Below are positions 1-6,936 of a stretch of 10,841 nt of DNA, piece by piece. The notes below the pieces were generated by a model, which saw only the letters and a program-made list of their open reading frames with translations, made no database searches and had not been told where the DNA came from. Both the position numbers and the translations under genes were made by a program. Each line of letters opens with the position of its first letter. Within the stretch, counting starts at the first letter, position 1. Origin of the DNA: Methanosarcinaceae archaeon (lineage in GTDB: Archaea > Halobacteriota > Methanosarcinia > Methanosarcinales > Methanosarcinaceae); the NCBI GenBank assembly GCA_020793555.1, contig DQIO01000259.1, positions 1 to 10,841 of the forward strand, read 5' to 3'.

Positions 1-77
1 CATAACTCATAACTCATAACTCATAACTCATAACTCATAACTCATAACTCATAACTCATAACCCATAACCCATAACC
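1..77. repeat. Heptanucleotide tandem array
   Basis: Eleven consecutive 7-bp units are visible: eight copies of cataact (1-56), then three of cataacc (57-77). The array starts at the first base of the window, so its full length is unknown. The change from t to c in the last units suggests a degenerate array edge. It codes for nothing recognisable. Such arrays are length-variable by slippage and can serve as strain markers. Confidence 0.95.
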
Positions 78-408
78 CCAAATCCAACAATGCAATTCTC
101 GTATCTGCAAATATGACGCCGCTTAAAAACCATTTTGTATTTTGTGTTCATGGTGTAGGAACGTGCCGCGCTTTTGCGCGGTCGCATCGTTTTTTGCATC
201 TGTCTTGCCCTCTTCCGTCCCATGACACTTTGATGTTGACGCGACACTAGGATAGGCCGTACCATAATTAAAATATACATGCAATTGATTTGACTGCACC
301 ACAGCAATCCTGCAGGTAATTGCTGTCGTTCTTTTGCCGATATAGCGCATCAAAAAATGCAATATTCAAATAATGTTGAAAAATTGTATGTGGCAAAAAT
401 AGATGTTA
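78..408. other. Intergenic stretch without a supported gene
   Basis: No reading frame here has convincing codon use or a recognisable product; the short minus-strand frames are basic and low in complexity. Two stem-loops are visible. One is a GC-rich 6-bp stem with a TTTT loop (166-171 with 176-181), followed by a T6 run at about 189-194, which resembles a plus-strand terminator or the 3' end of a small RNA. The other has 8-bp arms acagcaat/attgctgt (301-308 with 319-326) around cctgcagg. A plus-strand small RNA ending near 194 is possible but not shown. Confidence 0.5.
166..194 (+). terminator. Possible hairpin plus T6 terminator
   Basis: A perfect ccgcgc/gcgcgg stem (166-171 and 176-181) with a TTTT loop is followed by a T6 run at about 189-194. 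It would terminate a plus-strand transcript, but no plus-strand gene is recognised upstream in the window. Function is inferred from shape alone. Confidence 0.3.
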
Positions 409-483
409 TGCTCCGATGGGGATTCGAACCCCAGTCGCAGGAGTGAGAGTCCTGCATGATTGGCCGTGCTACACTATCGGAGC
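409..483 (-). tRNA. tRNA-Glu (anticodon CTC)
   Basis: On the minus strand the cloverleaf folds fully. The 7-bp acceptor stem GCTCCGA/TCGGAGC is followed by T8 A9 and a D-arm with GG. The anticodon stem CAGGA/TCCTG encloses loop CTCTCAC, giving anticodon CTC, which reads GAG as glutamate. A 4-nt variable loop precedes the T-arm, stem TGGGG/CCCCA with loop TTCGAAT. The discriminator is A at 409. No CCA is encoded, as is usual in archaea, and there is no intron. It lies downstream of pan on the same strand but probably has its own promoter: an AT-rich TTTAATAA-like box at about 529-537 sits upstream. Confidence 0.96.
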
Positions 484-549
484 ATTATGAATCTCGCCTG
501 ACGGCACACCCAGAAGTAACTTAAGCATTATTAAACTTTCGTTTGACAT

Positions 550-653
550 GGCCTTGGGACAAAAATGCCGACACATAGCGGTTAGTTTTTGCGATAAATG
601 TTCCAAAAAATGTCATTGCATATCGATTCCGAAAATATTTTTGTCCCAAGGCC
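550..653. repeat. 104-bp inverted-repeat unit, possible MITE remnant
   Basis: A perfect 17-bp inverted repeat, ggccttgggacaaaaat at 550-566 and its complement at 637-653, encloses 70 bp. The unit is flanked by near-identical 8-mers, gtttgaca (541-548) and gttcgaca (654-661), which differ at one position and could be an old target-site duplication; one extra base separates the left 8-mer from the arm. The interior codes for nothing. It could instead be a structured 3' RNA downstream of pan. Confidence 0.5.
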
Positions 654-666
654 GTTCGACACACAT

Positions 667-686
667 AAAAGTGGACAGGAGTCCAC
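667..686 (-). terminator. Hairpin terminator of pan
   Basis: Read on the minus strand, a perfect 6-bp stem GTGGAC/GTCCAC with a TCCT loop (671-686) starts one base after the pan stop codon and is followed by TTTT (667-670). This is intrinsic-terminator shaped and would separate pan from the tRNA gene. The short U-tract makes it a modest terminator. Confidence 0.5.
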
Positions 687-687
687 C

Positions 688-1929
688 TTATGCGAACATC
701 CCGGCAGGAACATTTGCCTGTTCTTCATCGACTACAACTTTATCAAAGCCATCCTGAATATCCTGCATTGCGACACTATCGCCACGTCTTCGGATAACAA
801 ACATTCCCGCTTCCTTGATAATAATATTAAGGTCAGCGCCGCTAAGACCATCAGTAATCTTTGCGATCTTATCAAGATCGACATCATCTGCCAGATTCAT
901 CTTCGTTGTATGGATCTTCAATATCTCCAGACGCCCCTCATAATCAGGCAGGGGAATCTCGATCACACGATCAAACCTACCCGGACGCAAAAGTGCAGGA
1001 TCAAGCAGATCGACCCTGTTTGTCGCAGCGATAATCTTCACATTTCCGGAAGTGTCAAAACCATCCATCTCTGACAAAAGCTGAAGCATGGTACGATTGA
1101 CCTCTGCAGAACCGGTCGTACCGTCGTGGGTACGCATGCCACCCACAGCATCAATCTCATCAATAAAAAGAATAGAAGGAGCCTTATCCCTTGCCAGCTG
1201 GAACACATCCTTAACAAGTCGTGCACCCTCACCAACAAACTTCTGTACAAGATCCGAGCCGGACATTCTAATAAACGTCGCACTCGCCTCAGATGCCACA
1301 GCCTTTCCAATAAGTGTTTTTCCGGTACCTGGCGGACCATAGAGCAAAACGCCGGATGGAGGCTCAATACCCACATTCTCAAACAGCTCCGGCTCGGTCA
1401 GTGGCAACTCCACAGATTCCACGACTTCCTTGATAACATCCTCAAGACCACCTATCATATCATAATTCACACCGGGTGAACGAATAACTTCCATCACCTG
1501 GGCACGCACATCCGCAGCCCTGCTGATGACTGAAATAATAGAGAATGCCGCATTCACACAAACACGCATACCAGCTTCTACCTCACCCTCAAATTCAGGC
1601 GGGATCTGGGTCATAACTTCCTGGTTATTACCGTGTTGCCTAATAAGTGCCAGATCATCTTCAACCTCCAGCACACTCGCAATAAACAACGGCGGATTGG
1701 TCAACTTCTCCAATTGCTGTTTAAGATTATTTGCTTCCTGCAAATAATTGTTCGCGACCATACTCGCCTCAAGGAGTTTTGCCCTCATAGCTTCATTTTG
1801 TATCCTGAGAGTTTCAACCTCATTTTCCAGAACATGAACATTCGTATGATCAACACTGACCGAATCCGCACTGGATTTCGCATTCGGGATAATTGTTTCA
1901 ATAGGTGATTCTGCACTAACATCAGACAT
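688..1929 (-). CDS. pan: Proteasome-activating nucleotidase (PAN), AAA+ ATPase
   Basis: PAN is the archaeal homologue of the 19S Rpt ring. It is a cytosolic hexamer that unfolds substrates by ATP hydrolysis and threads them into the 20S proteasome. Numbering from ATG 1950 (420 aa; subtract 7 for the start chosen here), the parts are: N-terminal coiled coil about 36-83; OB domain about 88-150; Walker A GPPGTGKT 205-212; pore loop KFVG 237-240; Walker B ILFIDE 260-265; sensor-1 ATN 309-311; and second region of homology ending RPGRFDR 322-328. The C-terminus MFA is a variant HbYX gate-opening motif with Phe for Tyr. I chose ATG 1929 (413 aa, MSDVSAES) because the TATA-like box at 1953-1961 would put transcription start near 1931, downstream of ATG 1950. 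No Shine-Dalgarno precedes it, so the mRNA is probably leaderless. No proteasome subunit gene lies in the window. Confidence 0.96.
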   Translation of the reverse strand: MSDVSAESPIETIIPNAKSSADSVSVDHTNVHVLENEVETLRIQNEAMRAKLLEASMVANNYLQEANNLKQQLEKLTNPPLFIASVLEVEDDLALIRQHGNNQEVMTQIPPEFEGEVEAGMRVCVNAAFSIISVISRAADVRAQVMEVIRSPGVNYDMIGGLEDVIKEVVESVELPLTEPELFENVGIEPPSGVLLYGPPGTGKTLIGKAVASEASATFIRMSGSDLVQKFVGEGARLVKDVFQLARDKAPSILFIDEIDAVGGMRTHDGTTGSAEVNRTMLQLLSEMDGFDTSGNVKIIAATNRVDLLDPALLRPGRFDRVIEIPLPDYEGRLEILKIHTTKMNLADDVDLDKIAKITDGLSGADLNIIIKEAGMFVIRRRGDSVAMQDIQDGFDKVVVDEEQANVPAGMFA

Positions 1930-1952
1930 GGGCAATATTATGGGATACATCT

Positions 1953-1961
1953 ATTATAAAA
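1953..1961 (-). promoter_or_regulatory. TATA box of pan
   Basis: The minus strand reads TTTTATAAT here. Archaeal transcription usually starts about 25 bases downstream of the TATA centre, i.e. near 1931. That makes the ATG at 1929 the plausible first codon of a nearly leaderless transcript. Confidence 0.5.
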
Positions 1962-2294
1962 CCAACCACTGAGTCTAAAATTGGCACGACTTTTTTAGCA
2001 CATGCTCGTTCACCTACAAACAAAATAGTAATTAGGATAAATGTATTTGCCACAAACAAATGCTAAAAAAAGCTTTATTTCATATATTACAGGATAATAA
2101 CAGTATTCAACTGAAAACACAAACCCCCTTGTTTCAACTGGAGATTTAGAGAGCTGTTCACCATAAATATAAATACACAAAATTTAATAGTACAAATGTT
2201 GAAAAGCCGCCATACAATAATATACAAAAAAACAAGCAATGATTTTGCTTTGATTTTGCTTAAATCATATGCCGACACGAATTAAACACAACGC

Positions 2295-2302
2295 TTATAT
2301 AT
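2295..2302 (+). promoter_or_regulatory. TATA box for the winged-helix gene
   Basis: TTATATAT fits the archaeal TATA consensus and predicts a start near 2325. That would give a leader of roughly 150 nt before ATG 2479, unusually long for this window and containing the 2424-2465 hairpin. Confidence 0.4.
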
Positions 2303-2349
2303 TATATGCAACATTTGTTAAATTGTAAATCGTATAACAATTGGATGTG

Positions 2350-2369
2350 TTGATTGTGAATACAATCAA
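2350..2369. promoter_or_regulatory. Inverted repeat ttgattgt-N4-acaatcaa, possible operator
   Basis: A perfect 8-bp inverted repeat with a 4-bp spacer lies about 25 bp downstream of the predicted start site of the winged-helix gene. It could be an autoregulatory operator or a leader hairpin. No direct evidence links it to any regulator. Confidence 0.35.
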
Positions 2370-2423
2370 ACATGTTAACAATTATACAAAACAGCAAAAA
2401 CCATAATCTGAGGGGATGAATGG

Positions 2424-2465
2424 TTTGCAAATCCACCTTTTTGAGGGAATAGGTGGATTTGTAAA
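2424..2465 (+). promoter_or_regulatory. Leader hairpin just before the ATG at 2479
   Basis: Arms 2424-2438 and 2451-2465 pair over 15 bp with one G-U. The core caaatccacct/aggtggatttg is perfect. The 12-nt loop contains gaggg, a Shine-Dalgarno-like word. The stem lies between an in-frame upstream ATG (2416, with ggggATG directly abutting) and the preferred ATG at 2479, whose own agagg is at about 2467-2472. A translational control role is inferred. Confidence 0.45.
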
Positions 2466-2478
2466 AAGAGGCAAAAAG

Positions 2479-3492
2479 ATGAAGGTACGGATTGAGATCT
2501 TTGAAGACGATAGTACGGAAAAGATAACCTTCCAGTTCAATGGAAAATATTATAAGAAGTACGTGACTAATTTTATAAATTCTATTGATGACACGAAACC
2601 TCCATCAACCGTACCTTCATCTGAAATGCCCACGCTGCAACCGATTCAACAGCCGGTCCAACAGCTGGTCCAACAGCTGGTCCAACAGCCGGTCCAACAG
2701 CCGGTCCAACAGCCGGTCCAACAGCCGGTCCAACAGCCGGTCCAACAGCCGGTCCAACAACCAATTCAACAACAGGTCCAACAGCCGGTCCAACAACCAA
2801 TTCAACAACAGGTCCAACAGCCGATTCAACAACCGATTCAACAACCGGTTCAACAGCCGGTCCAACAGCCTGTTCAACAACCAATTCAACAGCCTGTTCA
2901 ACAACCAATTCAACAACCAACCTTACAGCCACCAATGCAGCAGCAACTTCAACCGCATCAGGTGCCCACAAACCCACAATTACAATATTATCCATACCAG
3001 GCCATACAACAGCCGGTTTATTATTATCCACAGCCTGTTCAGTATCAACCCCAAACCCCACCACTGGTAAACAACCAACCATTTCAACAGGTGGTCTTTC
3101 CTAATAATCAGCCACCACAACCGCAGCAATATGCTGCCCAACCGGTGGCCACATTACAACCACAAGCACAGACACGCAGACCACATGTTCCATTACGGGA
3201 CAAGATCAACGATACAACAATAACAATAAGCGAACGTCTGGAACTGTTCTTAAAATACGAATATCCACATGTATGGTTCACATCCCAGGAAATCCAGGGA
3301 CACTATGAACGAGTATACGGATTCATAAAATTGAGCACAGTTTCCACATACTTATCACGCATGTACCGCAAAAACCTGCTCCAAAGACGTGGAAACCGTA
3401 CACAGCGCGAGTATATGTACATCTCCGATGAACCCGAAATGCCCCATGCCGATGGCATAACCTCCCATGAGGCCACAAGAATTATGCAATAA
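2479..3492 (+). CDS. Winged-helix-like protein with Q/P/V tandem-repeat linker
   Basis: I do not recognise a named family. With the ATG at 2479 (337 aa) three parts can be seen. Residues 1-38 are a small charged N-terminal domain (MKVRIEIFEDD...). Residues 55-146 are 23 tandem tetrapeptides of PVQQ type (PVQQ, PIQQ, LVQQ, QVQQ), continuing as a Q/P/Y-rich disordered stretch to about 240. Residues about 249-326 form a basic domain with a helix-turn-helix and wing pattern: KLSTVSTYLSRMYRK as recognition-helix candidate, then RRGNRTQREYMYI as wing. This resembles PadR/BlaI/MarR-type DNA-binding folds. I prefer ATG 2479 over the in-frame ATG 2416 because agagg precedes it by about 7 nt and a strong hairpin lies between the two. 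A nucleic-acid-binding role is inferred; nothing in the context gives a target. Repeat length could vary in 4-residue steps without breaking frame. Confidence 0.75.
   Translation: MKVRIEIFEDDSTEKITFQFNGKYYKKYVTNFINSIDDTKPPSTVPSSEMPTLQPIQQPVQQLVQQLVQQPVQQPVQQPVQQPVQQPVQQPVQQPIQQQVQQPVQQPIQQQVQQPIQQPIQQPVQQPVQQPVQQPIQQPVQQPIQQPTLQPPMQQQLQPHQVPTNPQLQYYPYQAIQQPVYYYPQPVQYQPQTPPLVNNQPFQQVVFPNNQPPQPQQYAAQPVATLQPQAQTRRPHVPLRDKINDTTITISERLELFLKYEYPHVWFTSQEIQGHYERVYGFIKLSTVSTYLSRMYRKNLLQRRGNRTQREYMYISDEPEMPHADGITSHEATRIMQ
2641..2916 (+). repeat. 12-bp coding tandem repeat, 23 units
   Basis: Twenty-three 12-bp units of the type ccggtccaacag run without interruption and encode (P/L/Q)(V/I)QQ. The middle units are near-identical at DNA level and the later ones diverge (gattcaacaac variants), as expected of recent expansion within an older array. 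Unit length is a multiple of three, so copy-number change keeps frame. Confidence 0.95.
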
Positions 3493-3519
3493 TTCTATTC
3501 ATGTACCAAAACACATTCA

Positions 3520-3536
3520 TTTTTTGTATTTGTTTA
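3520..3536 (+). terminator. T-rich terminator after the winged-helix gene
   Basis: T6 followed by gtatttgttt begins 27 bases after the stop codon. Archaeal RNA polymerase terminates at such T-rich stretches without a hairpin. The call rests on composition only. Confidence 0.35.
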
Positions 3537-3569
3537 GCTGGTTTCGATAACTCACTTTCCGAATCATTT

Positions 3570-3588
3570 GTTTTCTAATTTAGAAAAC
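3570..3588. promoter_or_regulatory. 19-bp near-perfect palindrome upstream of uvrB
   Basis: gttttctaa and ttagaaaac are perfect 9-bp complements around a single central t. The spacing suits a dimeric helix-turn-helix regulator rather than an RNA hairpin, whose loop would be one base. It lies about 125 bp upstream of uvrB and 78 bp after the winged-helix gene. Its role is unknown. Confidence 0.5.
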
Positions 3589-3678
3589 CACAATCACAAG
3601 TGAATGTGTAATCATGTAGACACGAGATAAACATGCGCCCTTATATACAATGAAATGACAACCATTCCGCAAGAATAT

Positions 3679-3687
3679 GTTTATAGG
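3679..3687 (+). promoter_or_regulatory. TATA-like box of uvrB
   Basis: tgtttatag centred near 3683 predicts a start around 3709, four or five bases before the ATG at 3714, giving an almost leaderless mRNA. A second box, ttatatac at about 3641-3648, would give a longer leader. No Shine-Dalgarno precedes the ATG, which favours the first. Confidence 0.4.
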
Positions 3688-3713
3688 CATTCACAAACAT
3701 ATTCACACATACA

Positions 3714-5702
3714 ATGCGCTCCTTCAAACTTGTATCAGACTATAAACCAAAAGGCGATCAGCCAAAAGCAATCTTAAAGCTCACAGACGGAGTGCTGAAA
3801 AAGCAAAAGCATCAGACATTATTGGGAGTGACAGGTTCCGGTAAGACGTTCACAGTCGCAAATGTAATCCAAAACGTGCAAAAGCCCACACTTGTGATCG
3901 CACACAACAAAACACTTGCAGCCCAGCTATATTCCGAATTTCGTGATTTCTTTCCCGATAATGCTGTCGAGTATTTTGTCAGCTACTATGATTACTACCA
4001 ACCTGAAGCATACATCCCAACAACAGACACATATATTGAAAAAGATGCGAGTATCAATGACGAGATCAGCAAACTGCGACTTTCCACAACAAAATCACTT
4101 ATCGAGCGCAGGGATGTGATTGTAGTTGCAAGCGTTTCCTGCATATACGGACTCGGCTCTCCTGAAGAATGGCAGGAAATGGCAGTTATCCTCACATCAG
4201 GCGAAGAAATAAACAAGAACCAGCTTTTTACCAGCCTGATAAATATCCAGTACGAACGAAACAGTGTAGATTTCAAACAAGGCACGTTTCGTTCACGCGG
4301 AGACACAATTGAGATATATCCCGCACAAGAAGATCACGGCATTCGTATCGAACTTTTTGGAGATGAGATCGACAGGATAGTTTATTTTGACCCTGTAACA
4401 GGTAAAGTGCTTGAAGCAATCGAACATGGTGAAAAACTTGTGATATATCCTGCCAAACATTTTGTCATGCCTGCGGAGCGTATAGAACAGGCAATACAAT
4501 ACATCGAGGCAGAACTTGAAGTGGAATCTGTCAAACTGAATAAAGAGAACAAACTCCTCGAAGCCCAGCGGCTCACCCAACGCACAAAATTCGACATTGA
4601 AATGATGCGCGAGATCGGATACTGTTCCGGTATTGAAAACTATTCCCGCCATTTTGACGGTCGAAAACCCGGGGAACCCCCATACAGTTTAATTGATTTT
4701 TTTCCCAACGATTACCTAACGATAATAGACGAATCCCATGCCACCATTCCACAGATACGTGGCATGCACAATGGCGACCGTGCCAGAAAGGATGCGCTCG
4801 TAAGCAACGGGTTCCGCATGCCGTCAGCATACGATAACCGCCCCTTGCGCTACGATGAGTTTGAAAAGCGCATAAATCAGGCAATATATGTCTCTGCCAC
4901 GCCTGCAGAATATGAACTTGAAAAAAGCAAAAATATTGTAGAGCAGATCATCCGCCCGACAGGTCTTGTTGACCCTGAAATTTTCGTAAGACCTGCAGAG
5001 AACCAGATCGATGACTTGATCGGAGAAATTAAAAAAGTCACTGAACAGGGTTTCCGAACTCTTGTTACAACACTAACAAAACGCATGGCAGAAGACCTGA
5101 CCGAATATCTTTTGGAAATGGGCATAAAAGTCAGGTACATGCATTCGGACATCAACACCATTGAACGTACACAGATCGTGAGAGGGCTACGAAAGCATGA
5201 GTTCGATGTTCTTGTAGGCATCAACCTTTTGCGCGAGGGACTGGACATCCCGGAAGTCGCACTTGTTACAATCCTTGATGCAGACAAGGAAGGGTTCCTG
5301 CGCTCTGAGCGTTCACTTATCCAGACCATAGGCAGAGCATCCAGAAATGCGAAAGGACGTGTGATATTGTATGCCAATAACATGACAGGTTCGATGGAAC
5401 GTGCCATAATGGAAACTGATCGGCGGCGCAATATCCAGAAAAATTATAATAAAGAGCATGGCATTGTTCCACAAACGATCCAAAAAGACATCCAGAAGGA
5501 ACTTGTCAAGATGGGTGCAAGAGCAGGTGAGAAGGCATCAGGCATAATGATGATCGCAGAAGATATGTCGGGAATGGAAATTGCGAATATTATCATCGAC
5601 CTTGAGGCTGATATGCATATGGCTGCCAAGAATCTTGAATTTGAGATGGCAGCCCAGCTCCGCGATAAGATCAAGGAACTTCGAACGAGTTACAAATTGT
5701 GA
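3714..5702 (+). CDS. uvrB: Excinuclease ABC subunit B (UvrB)
   Basis: UvrB is the central DNA-damage recognition and handover subunit of nucleotide excision repair. It is loaded by UvrA, verifies the lesion with its beta-hairpin, and recruits UvrC for incision. The 662-aa product has the usual length and all landmarks: Walker A GVTGSGKT 38-45; beta-hairpin region with the [10 protein letters not shown] signature at about 93-102; helicase motif II DESH 339-342; motifs V-VI with [13 protein letters not shown] 502-514 and QTIGRASRN 537-545; and a C-terminal UVR domain about 625-658 for UvrC contact. Start ATG 3714 begins with the typical FKL(V)[11 protein letters not shown]-terminus. Bacterial-type UvrABC in archaea is generally viewed as an ancient acquisition in mesophilic lineages. 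uvrA and uvrC are not in this window. The gene converges with the ABC ATPase gene, 19 bp apart. Confidence 0.98.
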   Translation: MRSFKLVSDYKPKGDQPKAILKLTDGVLKKQKHQTLLGVTGSGKTFTVANVIQNVQKPTLVIAHNKTLAAQLYSEFRDFFPDNAVEYFVSYYDYYQPEAYIPTTDTYIEKDASINDEISKLRLSTTKSLIERRDVIVVASVSCIYGLGSPEEWQEMAVILTSGEEINKNQLFTSLINIQYERNSVDFKQGTFRSRGDTIEIYPAQEDHGIRIELFGDEIDRIVYFDPVTGKVLEAIEHGEKLVIYPAKHFVMPAERIEQAIQYIEAELEVESVKLNKENKLLEAQRLTQRTKFDIEMMREIGYCSGIENYSRHFDGRKPGEPPYSLIDFFPNDYLTIIDESHATIPQIRGMHNGDRARKDALVSNGFRMPSAYDNRPLRYDEFEKRINQAIYVSATPAEYELEKSKNIVEQIIRPTGLVDPEIFVRPAENQIDDLIGEIKKVTEQGFRTLVTTLTKRMAEDLTEYLLEMGIKVRYMHSDINTIERTQIVRGLRKHEFDVLVGINLLREGLDIPEVALVTILDADKEGFLRSERSLIQTIGRASRNAKGRVILYANNMTGSMERAIMETDRRRNIQKNYNKEHGIVPQTIQKDIQKELVKMGARAGEKASGIMMIAEDMSGMEIANIIIDLEADMHMAAKNLEFEMAAQLRDKIKELRTSYKL

Positions 5703-5721
5703 TTGTGATGCTTTTAGATAT

Positions 5722-6723
5722 TTATTTCCTGTGGGACTGCATCATGAATCTCATTCTGTCCATTTCATCCACATTAGACTCCCGTATTGCGCGCCCTGTA
5801 TGATATAAAAACACGTCGTCAAGAGTTGGTTTCCTTAAGTTTACGGATTCGATCTGGATGTCCTCTTTTGTGGCGGCATTGAGAACCTGAGGTATGGCGC
5901 GCTCGCCTGATGTTGCAGTTATCCTGATAGTGCTGCCCGAAAGAGAGATATCGGTCACAAGCTCAAGTTCTTTGCAAACTTTTAGCAATTGTGCCGCAGA
6001 GTCTTCTGTTGCGGTTGCGAGCGTGATTATGTCGCCGCCAAGTTCTGCTTTAAGTTCTGTGGGCGTGGCGAGTGTTGCAATCTTGCCGTGGTCGATTATT
6101 GCAATTCTCCCACAAAGGCTGTCAGCCTCTTCCATGTAATGAGTCGTGAGCACCATTGTGATCTTCTTTTCCTGATTCAATCGCTTGATGTAGTCCCAGA
6201 TATGATTTCGGGTCTGTGGGTCAAGCCCAAGTGTAGGTTCATCCAAAAAAAGAAGATTCGGGTGGTGCATGAGCCCTCTGGCGATCTCAAGGCGGCGCAT
6301 CATACCGCCCGAGTAGGTCTTTACGATCTCATCGGCACGCTCGGGGAGTTCGACAAGTTCAAGGACTTCCATTATCCGCTCACGGCGCAGGTTCTTGGAC
6401 ATGCCGTACAGCCGCCCGTGCAGGTCAAGGTTCTCCCGTCCTGTGAGCTTGTCATCAAGTGTGTTGCCCTGAAACACCACACCAATTGACCTGCGCACTT
6501 TGGTGGGATCGGACGATATATCAGAACCCCACACAATAGCAACACCTGATGTTGGTTTAAGCATTGTGGAGAGCATGTTGATAATTGTAGTCTTGCCGGC
6601 TCCGTTGGGACCAAGAAGTCCGAACAACTCCCCTTTTTCGACGGTGAGGCTGACATCGTCTACAGCAGTCAATCCGTTGAACTTCTTTGTGAGGTTTTGC
6701 ATGTCTATGGCGTATTCCGTCAT
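5722..6723 (-). CDS. ABC-2 type transporter ATP-binding protein (DrrA/CcmA-like)
   Basis: This 333-aa cytoplasmic ATPase belongs to the type that powers ABC-2 exporters of drugs, lipids or polysaccharides. Visible motifs are Walker A GPNGAGKT 38-45, Q-loop Q85, signature YSGGM 137-141, Walker B LLFLDEPT 157-164, D-loop LGLD 165-168 and H-loop H195. A C-terminal extension of about 115 residues ends with the KPTLDDVFLYHTGR segment seen in DrrA-like proteins. Start ATG 6723 is supported by the Shine-Dalgarno AGAGGG about 5 nt upstream. A dedicated permease gene is normally adjacent, often overlapping the ATPase 3' end. Here the downstream neighbour is convergent uvrB and upstream lies a MITE and intergenic DNA, so the ATPase is an orphan in this window. 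The substrate cannot be inferred. Confidence 0.93.
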   Translation of the reverse strand: MTEYAIDMQNLTKKFNGLTAVDDVSLTVEKGELFGLLGPNGAGKTTIINMLSTMLKPTSGVAIVWGSDISSDPTKVRRSIGVVFQGNTLDDKLTGRENLDLHGRLYGMSKNLRRERIMEVLELVELPERADEIVKTYSGGMMRRLEIARGLMHHPNLLFLDEPTLGLDPQTRNHIWDYIKRLNQEKKITMVLTTHYMEEADSLCGRIAIIDHGKIATLATPTELKAELGGDIITLATATEDSAAQLLKVCKELELVTDISLSGSTIRITATSGERAIPQVLNAATKEDIQIESVNLRKPTLDDVFLYHTGRAIRESNVDEMDRMRFMMQSHRK

Positions 6724-6777
6724 TTTTGCCCTCTGGTACTTGGTGCTTTTGATGCATTCTGAATAAATGGTTGTAAC

Positions 6778-6915
6778 GGCACTGTCCCATTTTCCAGTTA
6801 TTTTTAAGACGCTGATTCACGCAGATTTACGCTGATTTAAGGTTGCATCTGCGTTAATCAGCGTAAATCTGCGTCTAATATAATTGTTGAAATCACTGGA
6901 TTTTGGAATTGTGCC
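6778..6915. mobile_element. 138-bp MITE-like element with 9-bp duplication
   Basis: The element begins ggcac and ends gtgcc. Its outer 26 bases (6778-6803 and 6890-6915) match as inverted repeats at 19 positions by eye. Perfect 9-bp direct repeats ggttgtaac abut both ends (6769-6777 and 6916-6924), as for a target-site duplication. Inside, a perfect 19-bp inverted repeat, acgcagatttacgctgatt at 6819-6837 with its complement at 6856-6874, forms the core. It has no coding capacity, so it would be mobilised in trans. The inner acgcagattt/acgctgattt motif is of a type I recall as widely dispersed in prokaryotic intergenic DNA, but no family can be assigned here. Confidence 0.75.
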
Positions 6916-6936
6916 GGTTGTAACAAAGAAGATGAA

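Larger units (their letters stand above)
1951..2415. other. AT-rich divergent intergenic region
   Basis: This region separates pan (minus) from the winged-helix gene (plus). It holds the pan TATA box at its left end and a plus-strand TATA box at 2295-2302. Downstream of the latter lie nested inverted repeats (gtataa 2332-2337 with ttatac 2382-2387; ttgattgt/acaatcaa 2350-2369). The repeated attgt/acaat words around 2326-2383 look like operator sites. I see no convincing gene; a 63-aa hydrophobic minus-strand frame at 2087-2278 has no supporting signal. Confidence 0.5.

Noticed and set aside
56..362. Two overlapping minus-strand frames (56-307 and 123-362)
   Set aside because: They are short, basic, low in complexity, lack a Shine-Dalgarno or TATA at the right distance, and one runs into the heptamer array.
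598..1908. Several plus-strand frames opposite pan (598-1074, 1088-1342, 1126-1479, 1526-1747, 1633-1908), plus a minus-strand out-of-frame one
   Set aside because: All lie on a clear AAA+ ATPase gene and show no family features; they are by-products of its codon pattern.
2087..2278. 63-aa hydrophobic minus-strand frame
   Set aside because: AT-rich composition alone yields Phe/Ile/Leu-rich frames, and no ribosome-binding or promoter signal accompanies it.
2641..2916. CRISPR-like array
   Set aside because: Units are contiguous 12-mers without spacers and are coding; no cas genes are present.
2582..3082. Long alternative frames across the 12-bp repeat, including VGPAVGPAV, SNSRSNSR and LLDRLLDR repeats
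   Set aside because: A 12-bp repeat keeps every frame open in step, so repeat-only products are expected. Only the frame with ordered domains at both ends is supported.
3511..3609. 9-bp inverted repeat acacattca/tgaatgtgt with an 81-bp spacer
   Set aside because: It is short and widely spaced in AT-rich DNA, so likely chance; no direct repeats flank it.
3995..5674. Minus-strand frames opposite uvrB
   Set aside because: UvrB is full length with all motifs; the antisense frames have no recognisable domains or signals.
5894..6820. Plus-strand and alternative minus-strand frames over the ABC ATPase gene
   Set aside because: They are shadows of a gene with a complete set of ABC motifs and a good Shine-Dalgarno.
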